This document shows positions 51,124 to 62,420 of a DNA stretch of 64,000 nt, piece after piece. The position numbers and the translations under genes were made by a program. The stretch is taken from positions 30,355,316-30,419,315 of the forward strand of contig CM077832.1 in assembly GCA_039720395.1 (NCBI GenBank), written 5' to 3'. Below the pieces are notes generated by a model. The model was not told the DNA's origin and did not search any database. It saw only the letters and a program-made list of their open reading frames with translations. Numbering within the stretch: the stretch's first letter is position 1; each line of letters opens with the position of its first letter. The stretch comes from Liquidambar formosana (taxonomy: Eukaryota > Streptophyta > Magnoliopsida > Saxifragales > Altingiaceae).

Positions 51124-53448
51124 ATGGCTTCTTTTATCTTCTTCCTGTTTCTCTCTTCTTTTTCTACAGCAGCAGCTCAACAAAGACAGACCAATATAAG
51201 CCTCGACTCTTCTCTAACACCCTCCAAGAATTCCTCGTGGTTATCCTATTCTGGTCTCTACGCCTTCGGATTCTATCAGCAAGCCAATGGCTATGCCGTA
51301 GGGATATTTCTCGCTGGAATTCCTCAAAAGACTGTTGTGTGGACTGCCAACCGAGATGACCCGCCAGTTTCCAGCAATGTTACTTTGCTCTTCAGTGGCA
51401 ATGGGAGGCTCGTCTTACAATCAACACAAGGCCAGGAAACTTTGATAGCGAATTCTGGCCAAGCTGCTTCTCATGCTTCCATGCTTGATTCAGGCAATTT
51501 CGTGCTTTATAGTTCAGACCAAAAGATAATATGGCAGAGCTTCGAACATCCGACTGACACACTCTTACCAGGTCAGCAACTCGTAGCAGGGGTCGAGATG
51601 TTTTCCAGTGTTTCTGAAACCAATCACTCAACGGGGATATTCCGTCTTCGGATGCAGACAGATGGTAACCTTGTGCAGTACCCCGTGGATACTCCAGCCG
51701 CGCCAGCGTATGCTTATTGGCAGGCTGGTACAGTTGGAATAGGAGCCAATGTGACATTAAATTTTGAGGATGATGGCCATCTATACTTGGTCAATGCTAC
51801 TGGTTTCAATATACACAATGTAACAAAGGGTGAAATTCCTGTGAAGGAGATAATCTACCTTATGAGAATTGACGCTGATGGGATATTTCGATTGTACTCG
51901 CATAATTTAGATCAGATCAGCGACTGGTCAACTGTATGGGCATCTTCATACGACAAGTGTGTCCCCAAGGGGTTGTGCGGCCTTAATGGGTATTGTGCTC
52001 TAAATGATCAAGAAGCTGAATGCAAGTGTCTACCAGGGTTCGACTTTGTTAACCAGGGTGACTGGATTTCTGGCTGCGAGAGGGATTTCACTGCAGATAG
52101 CTGCAAAAACAAGGATGGAAGTATTAAATACACCACCGAAGCATTGGCTAATACCATTTGGGAAGATGATCCGTATTCTGTTCTATTATTGTCAACCAAA
52201 GAAGATTGTGAAAAAGCGTGTTTGGAGGACTGTAACTGTGAAGCTGCAATGTTAAAAGACGGAAACTGCAACAAGCAAAGGCTTCCTTTGAGATTTGGGA
52301 GGAGACTACTGACCGATTCAAACATAGCTTTCATCAAGGTAGGTCTGCCTACATCCACCACAGGTGGAGTTGTGCCCAAAGAAAGCAATAAAGAGCTCAG
52401 AATGGACATCCTAATTATTGGTGCTTCACTTATTACTTTTTCTTTCATTATCTTCGCAATTTCTGTTATTCTATTGTACAGAACTCGTGTCTGGGCATAT
52501 AAACAGATCTCTACCACTGGAAATGTTAGATTGAGTGAGGATGTTGGTCCACGATCATTTACTTATGCGGAACTTGAGAAAGTAACTGATGTTTTTAAGG
52601 AAGAGGTTGGTAGGGGATCGTTCGGGACAGTATATAAAGGTATGATAACAGAGAGCCAGAAGGTCGTAGCCGTCAAGAGACTAGAGAAAGTGTTAGCTGA
52701 AGGGGAGCCAGAGTTCCAGACCGAAATGAAAGTTATCGGAAGAACCCATCACCGGAACCTTGTCCGATTACTCGGTTATTGCATTGATGGACCTCATAGG
52801 CTCTTGGTCTACGAGTATATGAGCAATGGGTCACTGGCAGATGTACTCTTCTCACCTGGACAACAACCTGATTTTGATGAAAGAATGGAAATCGCTCGCA
52901 ATGTGGCTAGAGGTATCCTCTATCTCCATGAAGAGTGCGAGACCCAAATTATCCATTGTGACATAAAACCTCAAAACATTCTCATGGATGAGAACAGATG
53001 TGCAAAAATTTCTGACTTCGGATTGGCAAAACTGCTGAAGCCAGACCAGACCAAAACCTATACTGGGATCAGAGGAACAAGGGGGTATGTTGCACCTGAG
53101 TGGCATCGAAAGCTGCCCGTGACGGTTAAAGCTGACGTTTACAGTTTTGGAATCGTGCTGCTGGAGATCATCTGTCTCCGAAGGAATGTAGACTTTAGCC
53201 TTCCTGAGGAAGAACATGTTCTTGAAGAATGGGTTTACCATTGTTTTGATGTCCATGAGCTCGGTAAACTAGTTGGTGAAGAACACATCGACATGAGACA
53301 GTTGGAGAGGATGATTAAAGTGGGTCTGTGGTGCATCCTGGACGAGCCATCACTCCGTCCTTCGATGAAGAAGGTTCTACTAATGTTGGAAGGTACTGTG
53401 GACATCCCAGCACCACCTAGTCCAACTTCTTTTCTTAGTGCCATCTAG
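51124..53448 (+). CDS. G-type lectin S-receptor-like Ser/Thr protein kinase (RLK1/LECRK type), gene 3
   Basis: Intronless, 774 residues, the most divergent of the three. The first in-frame ATG opens a signal peptide (1-18, FSTAAA|QQ). Order: B-lectin about 31-148, second lectin-like region to about 268, EGF-like Cys motif about 279-308, PAN-like cluster about 357-394, membrane helix about 428-452, kinase about 492-761. Kinase residues: Gly loop GRGSFGTV with the usual aromatic tip, Lys518 in VVAVK, HCDIKPQN with Asp613 (non-RD), DFG at 631-633, APE present. Unlike genes 1 and 2 it has PDFDERM instead of PCWDERM and LRRNVDFSL instead of CRRS.DWNL. The family acts at the plasma membrane as a receptor; the ligand is unknown. 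No breaks were seen. Confidence 0.95.
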   Translation: MASFIFFLFLSSFSTAAAQQRQTNISLDSSLTPSKNSSWLSYSGLYAFGFYQQANGYAVGIFLAGIPQKTVVWTANRDDPPVSSNVTLLFSGNGRLVLQSTQGQETLIANSGQAASHASMLDSGNFVLYSSDQKIIWQSFEHPTDTLLPGQQLVAGVEMFSSVSETNHSTGIFRLRMQTDGNLVQYPVDTPAAPAYAYWQAGTVGIGANVTLNFEDDGHLYLVNATGFNIHNVTKGEIPVKEIIYLMRIDADGIFRLYSHNLDQISDWSTVWASSYDKCVPKGLCGLNGYCALNDQEAECKCLPGFDFVNQGDWISGCERDFTADSCKNKDGSIKYTTEALANTIWEDDPYSVLLLSTKEDCEKACLEDCNCEAAMLKDGNCNKQRLPLRFGRRLLTDSNIAFIKVGLPTSTTGGVVPKESNKELRMDILIIGASLITFSFIIFAISVILLYRTRVWAYKQISTTGNVRLSEDVGPRSFTYAELEKVTDVFKEEVGRGSFGTVYKGMITESQKVVAVKRLEKVLAEGEPEFQTEMKVIGRTHHRNLVRLLGYCIDGPHRLLVYEYMSNGSLADVLFSPGQQPDFDERMEIARNVARGILYLHEECETQIIHCDIKPQNILMDENRCAKISDFGLAKLLKPDQTKTYTGIRGTRGYVAPEWHRKLPVTVKADVYSFGIVLLEIICLRRNVDFSLPEEEHVLEEWVYHCFDVHELGKLVGEEHIDMRQLERMIKVGLWCILDEPSLRPSMKKVLLMLEGTVDIPAPPSPTSFLSAI

Positions 53449-54450
53449 CCATCTAGCTATCTAGGTAAATGGGTTTATACATGCTGGTATATGGATCTGA
53501 TCAAATATCCAATGATTTGGAACAAGGATTTGACTGATCAATAAAGCAAATCTTGTAATCCGTACTACTAAATAGTTATGTTTTCTGCCTGCATTACTTT
53601 TTTAGAGTGTAGTGAGTGTGTGTTTCTGTATGTTGTTGCAAGGCTGCATATATGCTTTGTTCCTGATCAGGTATTTACATTCCCTGGTTTTTGTTAAAAA
53701 CTATCAGCATTTGGATGTTAAGGGACAGTTTCCAGCCTATGAATTTATAAAATTAGCAATAAAATCAAACAAATGATTCTGCTTTAAAATTTTGTGAATA
53801 TTTAGTTTCCTACGTTGCCTGTCAAAACGCTGATCCAAAAAGAGTTGGATTCTTCAAGGTCGTTAAGATATAATGAATTCAGCAAGTCACTATGGTTTGT
53901 GAAGTTGTTTTAAAATTTGATACAATAATCAATGCATTGCTTGGACTTGATCAACATCAACACAGTTTATTTCACCCTCACCCAACCAACCAAGTGTAGG
54001 AGAGAATACCAATGGCGCACATCGAACTTTGTATTTGGTTGCTTGGTAATTGAATTCAAGACAAGATAAAGAATGTTAGAGCTTGTCTTATGCTAGATCT
54101 ACCCAAACCCCACCCCACCTGCTACCGAGCTAAGGCAGATGTCCACTTTGGAAGTGCACTTACGAGCTTAAAATGAATACAAAAAGGAAAACAACAAGGT
54201 TTGATTAAGAATTTGAGCCATGTAAATTGGCTAAGGCTAAGACAAGTACTTAAAGAGGATAAAGGGCAACGACTAAGCTAGTCCTCAACTGGCAGGAATT
54301 AACAAAAAGGTTGGAAAACCAGCCAGCAGGTCCATTTTTACTAAGTAAAATTATAATATAACAAAACTTATTACCATCCTTCTCCAGCTCCAGTCCAAGT
54401 TACATGTAGTGATTTTCCTGTGGGACGTACTGGAGTAAGTATATAATAAG
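53449..54450 (+). other. 3' UTR and conserved downstream block of gene 3
   Basis: Aligns with the downstream flanks of genes 1 and 2 but lacks the hAT, the retroposon and the copia element, so it represents the closest to the ancestral arrangement. AATAAA at 53540-53545. Confidence 0.7.
53540..53545 (+). terminator. Likely poly(A) signal of gene 3
   Basis: AATAAA 92 bp after the stop codon, at the position aligned with gene 1 18019. Confidence 0.6.
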
Positions 54451-57100
54451 GTTTTGGCAAAAGTATGCATATAAATTATCTACACAAAGGTACTAAACAA
54501 GAAAAAACAGACATCTAAACAAGAAAACAGGGAAACTGATTCTCTATCCATGGAAGCTTGCAACAAATATCTAACTGTAATGAGAGATTCAATGCCTAAA
54601 ATGTCCGAATTCTTTGCATAAGGTTTCTGGAAGTTGAGACATGAAAAACTAGTTTACATTCAAGTTTGAACTCTGGCTTAAATAGTGCGCTCTTTAGCAC
54701 AAAAGTTACAGCAATGCAGAGGATGAATGTAGAATAACTTAGTTGACCAAAATGGTGACCGAATTATTTCTATTTTTTTTACATTATATAATATGCAAAA
54801 TAATCACATTCAATATCCAAGTCACAAGTCACTCAAATGGACAAGATACTTAATATAAAAAAGAAAGAAATTATTCAAATTTAACGCATGATCAAAATAC
54901 AAGAAAAATAATAAATGTAACAAGAAAGTAGAGAAGAATAATATCAAGAATTTTGTATATTGGACCAAAACCTTAGCTTTACTACATTTTCTTAATTGAT
55001 AAAGGATGGCTGTTCCGCTACACTTTCTGTCACTTGCCCTCCATAGAATACTTGGCGATGAGCACAGGCTGAAATTACCATATTGATCATTTCTGTAGAG
55101 TGATAATGATATTCTCCTCAATGACAAGTTGGAACTCAAGACCCTACAAACACTCTCACGCTTAAAATTTCAATTAAGAAAATAGAAACAAGCACCATTA
55201 TAATTTATAACTCAACAAAACTTCAAAACAAAAACTGTGGCAAGAAAAGTTCCGATTTCCAAACCTCTAAACATACATAGTAAATTTCAAAGTTTGTCAT
55301 TCTAACTATCATTATTACAAAAAGAAAGTCGTAACTAGAAACCAGAAATCAGAAAATCACGAATAAAAAAACTGATGACCTGATTTATATTTATTCTATG
55401 TTTCTAACCAATCAACTAACATGATCAAGAAGTCTTTCTCTAAGCATTGACAAAATTTCATAATAAACAAATCAAATCAAATCCTCCATTGAGTTCTCTT
55501 ATACAAATGCCAATATACTTGCTATCAAAATATAATCAACATATCACCAATCAGCAAATCTTCCTCAAATATTCATGGAGGCAGCTCCAATACAACTAAC
55601 CGTGTAAGGAATCATTCATTTAGAGAAAACACAATGGACTATAGAGTGAGAAATAGACTTGTTCTTTTCATTCACACACACACACACAAAATAAATTAAT
55701 TAATTAATAAATTTAGGGCTCAGGGTCTGTTCCTCCGGCAATCACTTGCAAAGAGGGAGAGAAAAATAAGCAGAAGAAAGATATTATCAAGGCAAATTTA
55801 GTGTGCTGCATGAATGTAAATTACTCCCAAAAAACAAGGAAAAAATAAATTCAGACAGGAGAGATGAAGAAGACTATGGTGATCATTATCCTGAACCTCA
55901 AGATGAGAGCCATAAAAACTTAATAACTTGAACAATTTACAATATAACATTCAGCTATGAGAGTATCATGAATCAACAAAATAAGAGTTTATCTGGATAT
56001 GTTTCTGTTTGAACGTGACATGATGCTGGATTTGATTTATGCCAAGCATCACAAGGAATTATGTCAGTGGACAGCAAGAGAATAATCTTCAAAGGCAGCA
56101 TCACTTGGTTGGTCGTAACTTGAAGGGGAAAACAAGGACCTTTGTGACTTTGTCTTACATTCATGTATGGAAATCACAGCTCAACTTCCCGATCAGTAGG
56201 ACTTTGAAACTTTGTCCAAAGCATTGAAAACACTTTGTAAAGTTACCTCCTCCACAATCACAACCTTGTCTCTTGATTTAGAACCAGAACCTATAGATAC
56301 CTGCCTTCTTTTCACCCCTAAAACCTGTTAATGGAGAAAAGATGAAACAAAAAAATGAAGAAATAAATATTCCACTAAAGAATACCAAGTAAAGCACTAT
56401 GTTATTCCCATGACAATGAAATCCATCCACTTGATACTTTATTTCAGTGAGTGCCTCTTAACTTAATAACTATCAATCTTACCCACTAACCCCTTTCTAC
56501 ATATAGATAACCCCTCAAATGCTCTTACAAATTTGTCTTAATTTTTAATCAGTTAAGGAGGCATACTTGAGGTTCCATTCAACCATTTATGTGAGGTCAT
56601 AATCAACCTAGTAGTCCAGTCATGCTGTAGCTGTATACTCGTAAAATAATCATGACAATTGAATGGAGAATTATATATTTGAAATTTCAAACAGTGCCTC
56701 AGCAAATACTTAAGTTTACAGTATCATCATTAAAACCATAAATGCTTACCTCTATCATTCTCTTAAAAAAATAAAGAAGCTCTCAATCACAATTATCATT
56801 AAATAACCATCAGGGCTGGCTTCATGAGTTATAACTGGCTGTTCCACTCTAACAATGGTAATAACCTCTCCTAATGCATACTAATTCAAATCTTTTTGGT
56901 CTCGATCCTAACTTACAATCTTCAATCTCCACTTTTCCTTAACAAAGTCACTTCTTTTTCTTATCCCTACCAGCTTTTGGTTTCCACAAATACTCTAATT
57001 TTAAATTTCCATCTTCCCTAGATGCCACACATTCACTCAAATCTCCTCATCTTGCTAGCATTACTTTGACATGTTTCTCTTGAATTAAAAAACATCGTAT
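54451..57100. other. Intergenic, no recognised gene; one exon-like stretch
   Basis: Mostly AT-rich, with a CA microsatellite at 55672-55688. On the minus strand 56324-56247 has splice-like borders (AACAG before, GTAACT after), is 78 bp (26 codons), and reads [19 protein letters not shown] within it. Nothing else around it forms a gene. It may be a relic of an exon or chance. Confidence 0.25.
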
Positions 57101-59497
57101 ACCTAAACCAATCAGCAAATGTATTTTACTGCACCTCTAACAAATAATTAAGTGTAACGCATTTAGCAAGTTCTTGCTTGTTGAAATATTACATGCATTT
57201 CAAAAGTTCTTGCAGTGTTGAGCTAATAGAGATAGTTTTGAAATTAATATATCAACCCGCTTTTCAATTTAAATATGACCAATACTTTTGTTCATACATG
57301 AAATCTCAACAGTCAATGTCTACCACGTGGACCAATAGCCAAGTGACATATGGCTCAAAGTTAGAGGTTGACTCAATCAATGGTCAATAAGTGTAAGTGA
57401 ATGAAATGATGAGATGTGGCCCTCAAGGTCACGAGCATGGCATGCATAAATCACGTGTAAATCATGTGTTGAGCATCGTCACGTCACCCGAGAAGCATGA
57501 GCTTGCCTCATAAAAAATAAAAGCCCCCACCCTTGTTGCAAGAACAACCAGCATCATCCTCCTCAAGTTACAAACCCCAATCAAGCCTCAAAGATCTAGT
57601 CTTGTATAAGGGTTGGTCCCCCCACATCTCTGTCACTTCCACAAATAAGTTCATCGTGTGAATGCTCGGAAGCATTTGATACTAGCTCTAAAGTCAAGGC
57701 TTCATCCATGGCATAAAGGTAAACAGGCAATCTCTCAAGGGTCGAGGGTTTTGGGGTTAAGGGTGCTGACCAAATGGGAATCTCTATCCTCCATGGCCGA
57801 TGGCTTTAGAAGTGATACAACAGTGCGAAATTAAGGAATAGGAGCTAAGTAGAAGGTAAGGATTAGGTTCAGGATAGTGATTGAGAAGCCTAGAGTGGTT
57901 AAGAGAGAGGTCCTTGAGTGGTGGATCAAATGAACACTCAACTAGGTCATCATGGAAGCGATGGATGTCCAACCTTTAGATATCTTCCTTCTCAATAAAG
58001 GTGGGTAAGGCAGATCCGAAGGCTAATCCGACAATTGCTAGCTGGAAGGCAAAAACAGCTTTTGCCAATCAATGCCCTAAAACTAGTAAGGGCACTCGTG
58101 CCCTAGCAAGATAGGGTAACGCCAAAGCTTGAATTTACTAAACAAGCGAGAAAAGCACTTTCTATTCTATTAGTAAAGCACTAATGAGCAAAAATCTAGC
58201 CCTTCGAGTGCAACCTTTCGGGGCTCCCCCCTTAATAGATAGGGGCAATCTCAAGGTAGATAGGACAAAGACTAGTCTTCTATAGAAAAGATTTTCTAAA
58301 CATCCTGAAACTCTGTAAAGTAGTGCGAACACCACTACTACCGGTAGCAATCCTAAAAGGAGAAAAAGGGGGGACAGGGTAAGGACATGAGAAGCAGAGG
58401 GTTGGAGAAGGGCAATCACTCATTCTTAAAACCAATAGTTGGTCGAAGAAGGGACAATCACTTATTTTTAGAACCAGCATTCTTAAGACCAAAGAATCAG
58501 GCAGAAATGGGGGAAAGCTCTTGTTCCTGGTTCTCCTCTAGCTGGATCCTCCGGAACCACAAAAATAGTGTAGCCAAACTTATATTGTGTAAGGACTGAA
58601 TGAGTCTTATCTATGGTGGGGGCAGTAAAGGGTGCCTCAAATCTGGAACCAAAATTACTTTTATTGGTCTCATGTGGTTTATTTCCCTGACTTGAATTAG
58701 CTTCGGGCTTGGAAGACCTATGGACTAACTCAAATTAGCTTTAGGCCTATAAGACTTATGGATTGGTTTGGTAACTAAAATCCATAGCCTAAATTCGTTC
58801 TCAAATTGGATAGACAAAGGCACGCTAGACTGGTTTGCCAAATGTTCTGAGGTTGAAGTTTCTTCAATGGGGACTTCAATAGAATGTGCTCCAACCTTTT
58901 GAGGGCAGACCTCTTCCTGTGCATCACTTTAACACACCCAAAACAGATGAAGTGTGTATGGGGTTAAATCTAGACTACCCAAGTGGACCAATCACAAAAT
59001 GACATAGACATAGGACATAAGACGCTAAACAGAACGGGTTCCACATGACTGTACAGAGTGGTACCCATCAACATGACATTCATGGAAAATAAAATGGTGT
59101 CGTTCAGAAATGAAGACACTAGGGCCCAAAAGCAATCTAAGAGAATTTCATACCACTGGCACCAAATCCCCCTTAGCGATAGGCTTCATATGGGACATCT
59201 TGCACTCTTGGGTATTAATGAGCAAGAACAAAGGGGAGGTGAACACAAAAGAACATTCCAGAATCTTTTGGAACTTTTGTGCAGACATACATTTGGGACT
59301 TCTTCCTTGATGGCATGTGGAAATACCATTCGTAGCAGCATAATTGAAGAAAACGTGAATGGGTATGCATTCACATGGTAGCAACAATATTCTGGCCATG
59401 ACCAGTCAAAAATTGACACGTGGCTAATGCCATCATGAAACATTTATTGTATATCACTACAAGAGGTTACTTTGTTATATAGTGAAAGAGGGGAAGA
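57101..59497. other. Intergenic, unclassified, no recognised gene
   Basis: The sequence is less AT-rich than its neighbours. A promoter-like segment near 57505-57545 (CATAAAAAATAAAAGCCCCC) and two internal duplications (GGGCAATCACTCATT / GGGACAATCACTTATT near 58410-58470; GACCTATGGACT / GACTTATGGATT near 58710-58755) look like an old retroelement. Open frames on both strands (58162-58599, 59058-59443) overlap and match nothing I know. The last five bases GAAGA (59493-59497) are the left duplication of the next element. Confidence 0.3.
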
Positions 59498-59911
59498 TGA
59501 CGTGCTAGAATTAGCATGCTGATGTATACTATAGTATACTGTCCAGCAGCTTATTCTCACTTGCAATTTGTTTCTAGAAGCTTTAATATGTATTTAATAG
59601 ATTCTATTGTTAGTTACTTGTTAGTTGAATTAGTTACTTGTTAGAAGTAGTTAATTGTAACTAAAGGTAGTTACAAGTTAGTTGGTTAGTTAGGAGAATT
59701 AGTTACAATCTTTATGAAAATGACTGTTATTTGTGTTTTCAGATAGTTTTTGATTAGTAACAGATTTATGATTCATTATAGAGAGCTTTAAGCTTCTCTC
59801 TCTAGAAATCAAAGATCCTCTTGCAATTTTCCCTCACTTTCTCTTCCATTTTCTCTCATTTTCTAGCACTTTCTTGCTAGAATTGTTGACTCAATGGTTT
59901 TGTTTTCATCA
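59498..59911 (+). repeat. 5' LTR of the deleted gypsy element
   Basis: 414 bp, TGACGTGC...TTTTCATCA. The place where the 3' LTR has CTCTATAAATAGG reads CTTTATGAAAATG here, so the TATA box is lost. Confidence 0.9.
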
Positions 59912-59913
59912 TT

Positions 59914-59925
59914 TGGTATCAGAGC
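59914..59925 (+). other. Primer-binding site (initiator tRNA-Met)
   Basis: TGGTATCAGAGC two bases after the 5' LTR, a perfect match to the standard tRNA-iMet site. Confidence 0.9.
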
Positions 59926-61280
59926 CTAGCTTCAAATAGCTGTGGATATGATTTATGCTCTGGTTTCCTCTTCTACTGTGACGAGATGATGAAGTAGATC
60001 TTCAACCATGGTGAAATCAGCCTAGGGCTTGTGTAGGGATGATCGCAGCTGTGTAGCAATGGTTGAAGCTTCCTACAGAAGCAGTAAGCATAATTACAGC
60101 AGTTCTTATAGTCTTTTTTTTTTTTTTTGGATAAGTGCAGTTCTTATAGTTGATGATGGTGTATTGGGCAGAGAAGGTCGAAACTGTATTTCCAGATCTG
60201 ATTGAGCCTTCTTAGGGTTCGTAATTTCTTCATTTTACTGATCGAGGCAAGCAGTATTCGAGTTTCCTGTGTAGATTTGAGTCTCCAGTCATAATCATAG
60301 CATGTGTTAAAGTTCGATTTGAGTTTCTTCAGTAGTCGAAGCCTTTTCCTGAAGCAACAGTCCAGTTGGAGCATTCTTCTGTGCAAAATGCATCCTGGAG
60401 GTTTTCTCAAGGGTTGCAATCTGTTGTAGCTTTGATTTGAGGGTTGTTTAGGTTTGAAAATTGAAGTATGATGGTTTTGTCATAGTCAAAACAGGAGATT
60501 AGACTGATTGAAGCAATTACAGAGGGTGCGAATAAAGTTTGAAGGTATTTCTTCCATCGTTGCAGCCTAATCCAGCATGGATCGAAGTGGTTTCTGGAGT
60601 AAATTGAACCTTGTTAAGGTTTGATTTCCATCATTGTCCTGTTAGAGACTTTGTGCAGCAGCAGAAATTAATTTGCCAAAGAGATTTCGAGTTGATTCTA
60701 AATATTGCAGAGGATTGCATCCTGATTGTTGCAGTAGAAGTATTGCTTGATCCAGATCTGACTTGTTAGGCTTTGATAATCTGTCAATTGGAGTCGCCTA
60801 CAGCAATAGAAGGATTGAAATCTGATTTGGCCAGTAGTTGTCAAGATTTGAGAGGTTACAGTCACCCTCGTGAGAGAGAATACTTTTTTCCTTCAGGTTT
60901 GATTTTGGAGAGTTGCTTCGTGATTGTGATCGTGACTTCATTCTATGACTATATTTGTTCTTGATTGGAAGAATTACCCTCTCAATTCTGCTATAGCTAA
61001 TATTCTGTGAGGTAGCTGCTGTTTGGCTACAATTGCTGCAATTTAGACCTTATTTTAGCATTATTTTCTACAATGGCTAATTGAAGAAGAGTAAGAAGGG
61101 GTAGGGAAAGAGGAAATGTCAAGAATTTTGACATTGGAGTAGAGATTTATCCATATATGGGTAAAATTGGCACCAACCAACAAAACCAGCAACAAAGAGA
61201 AGAAATTGATGAGTTGAGGAGACAAAATTGAGGCTTTGATGGATGTAGTCCAGAGGCTATAGTCTCCTCATGAGGTGTTT
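59926..61280 (+). other. Leader region of the deleted gypsy element
   Basis: No open frame of interest. A T run (60114-60128) near 60120 followed by GGATAAGTGCAGTTCTTATAG, which repeats the bases before it (GCAGTTCTTATAG at 60100), suggests a small retroposon insertion with a 13-bp duplication in the leader. Confidence 0.45.
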
Positions 61281-61556
61281 GATGCCTCTTATGACATTGA
61301 AGTCCTGGATTTTCAAGAGAACCTTGATCCGGAGGATTTTTTTGCTAGGACAAATGCTCTTGAGAGAGTATTTGTGTACCATCACATATCAGAAGATCGA
61401 AAAGTTAAGATTGCAAAGACTTACCTTCAAGGTAGTGCCTCCGATTGGTAGAAGTGATTACAATGTTCTCGCCAATGGAGTGGAAAAGAAAAGATTCAAA
61501 GATGGGGAAACTTCAAAAGAAATTTCTACCCTCCCAATATATACCGATTGACTTTG
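61281..61556 (+). pseudogene. Gypsy gag fragment
   Basis: Reads DFQENLDPEDFFARTNALER, VFVYHHISEDRKVKIAKTYL and GSASDW, matching the gag block F.G.LDPE.FL.W....ER.F.Y..I.E..KVK.A...L...A..WW of plant gypsy elements. A stop follows at the WW position and the continuation (KKFLPSQY) is in another frame. Confidence 0.75.
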
Positions 61557-61918
61557 AAACAGTCAATGAGCAATGCAAGGGGCAAGAAATTCGAATTTCT
61601 TTTGGCACTTATGTGGTGGCAAAGAAGAGAAGTCTTCCTACTGAAGAATTAGTAGATATTTTGGATTATGCAACCCCTGTGTTTGATGATTATCACGAGG
61701 AGGCATTTGTGTTTGATGAGGATGGTAATGAGACATTTGTGTTTGATGAAGACGATGCTTTGTTGGGCAAGAATTGGATGGCTTTGAAACAGCCCCAATT
61801 TTTTATGTCTTATGATGAAGAAGATTGTGGGCAAGTGTATGAAGTTGACAAGGTAGAAAGTGGAGAAATGTTGGAGTTTTCGAGTGCTGATTTTGAGCTA
61901 TTCCCGCCATATTTTTGA
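61445..61918 (+). pseudogene. 157-codon open frame with gag remnant and acidic tail
   Basis: The first third covers the gag piece KKFLPSQY (family KKFLPPNY). The rest is not recognised, is strongly acidic and has a small internal repeat (FVFDEDGNETFVFDEDDALL region at about residues 87-106). It may be an old untranslated or gag-pol linker part; it might also be translated, but no evidence here says so. Confidence 0.4.
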
Positions 61919-62096
61919 TGAATTCTCTTGTGCTTTACCTTCCAGATTGCCTTTGATGCAAGATATGCTATTTTGCTTTGATGAGGAACCTAAGGAAGCA
62001 TCCCATGTTAAGGTTATTCATCAAATATCTCTTTTAGAGATTGAAAATCTCTATTGGCAACATCAAGAAGAATTATCTAGTGGTGATTTTCTTTGA
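61905..62096 (+). pseudogene. Gypsy RT N-terminal edge fragment
   Basis: DEFSCALPSRLPLMQDM followed by YWQHQEELSSGDFL resembles the start of gypsy RT (D.FP..LP..LPP.RDI...YR.SP.E..EL..Q..EL...G.I). The RT core after it is gone. Confidence 0.5.
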
Positions 62097-62279
62097 GAAT
62101 CGGAATATGTGTGTGGTGATTTGGGTTCAAAGTTCTCAAGTGGTTTAGATTACACTTCATTTCCAATTCTTAAGAAGATGAATGATAGAATGAAAGATGT
62201 GACAGCTTTTGTAATGGATGTTTATGCTTCTACGAGGATCAAGATTGAACATTGTAACATCTAACACAAGGCAACTGCT

Positions 62280-62400
62280 GATGTTAGAAGACTGAAGCTT
62301 TGTTTCAATGCAAGAGACCTTGCTTGGGTGGTGCTAAGGGAAGAATGCAACTAGCTGCATCAAGAGCCACTTCTACGTTAAACTTGAGGACAAATTTCTT
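62280..62400 (+). pseudogene. Gypsy integrase C-terminal end fragment
   Basis: Reads CFNARDLAWVVLREE, matching the conserved F..GDLVWV.LRKERFP box near the end of gypsy integrase. It ends with TTGAGGACAAATTTCTTTCC and the purine tract, a typical tail. Confidence 0.6.
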
Positions 62401-62420
62401 TCCTTTTGGAGGGGGAGACC

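Noticed and set aside
58162..58599. 85-codon (-) and 70-codon (+) frames
   Set aside because: Overlapping on both strands, Leu/Ser-rich and without recognisable motifs.
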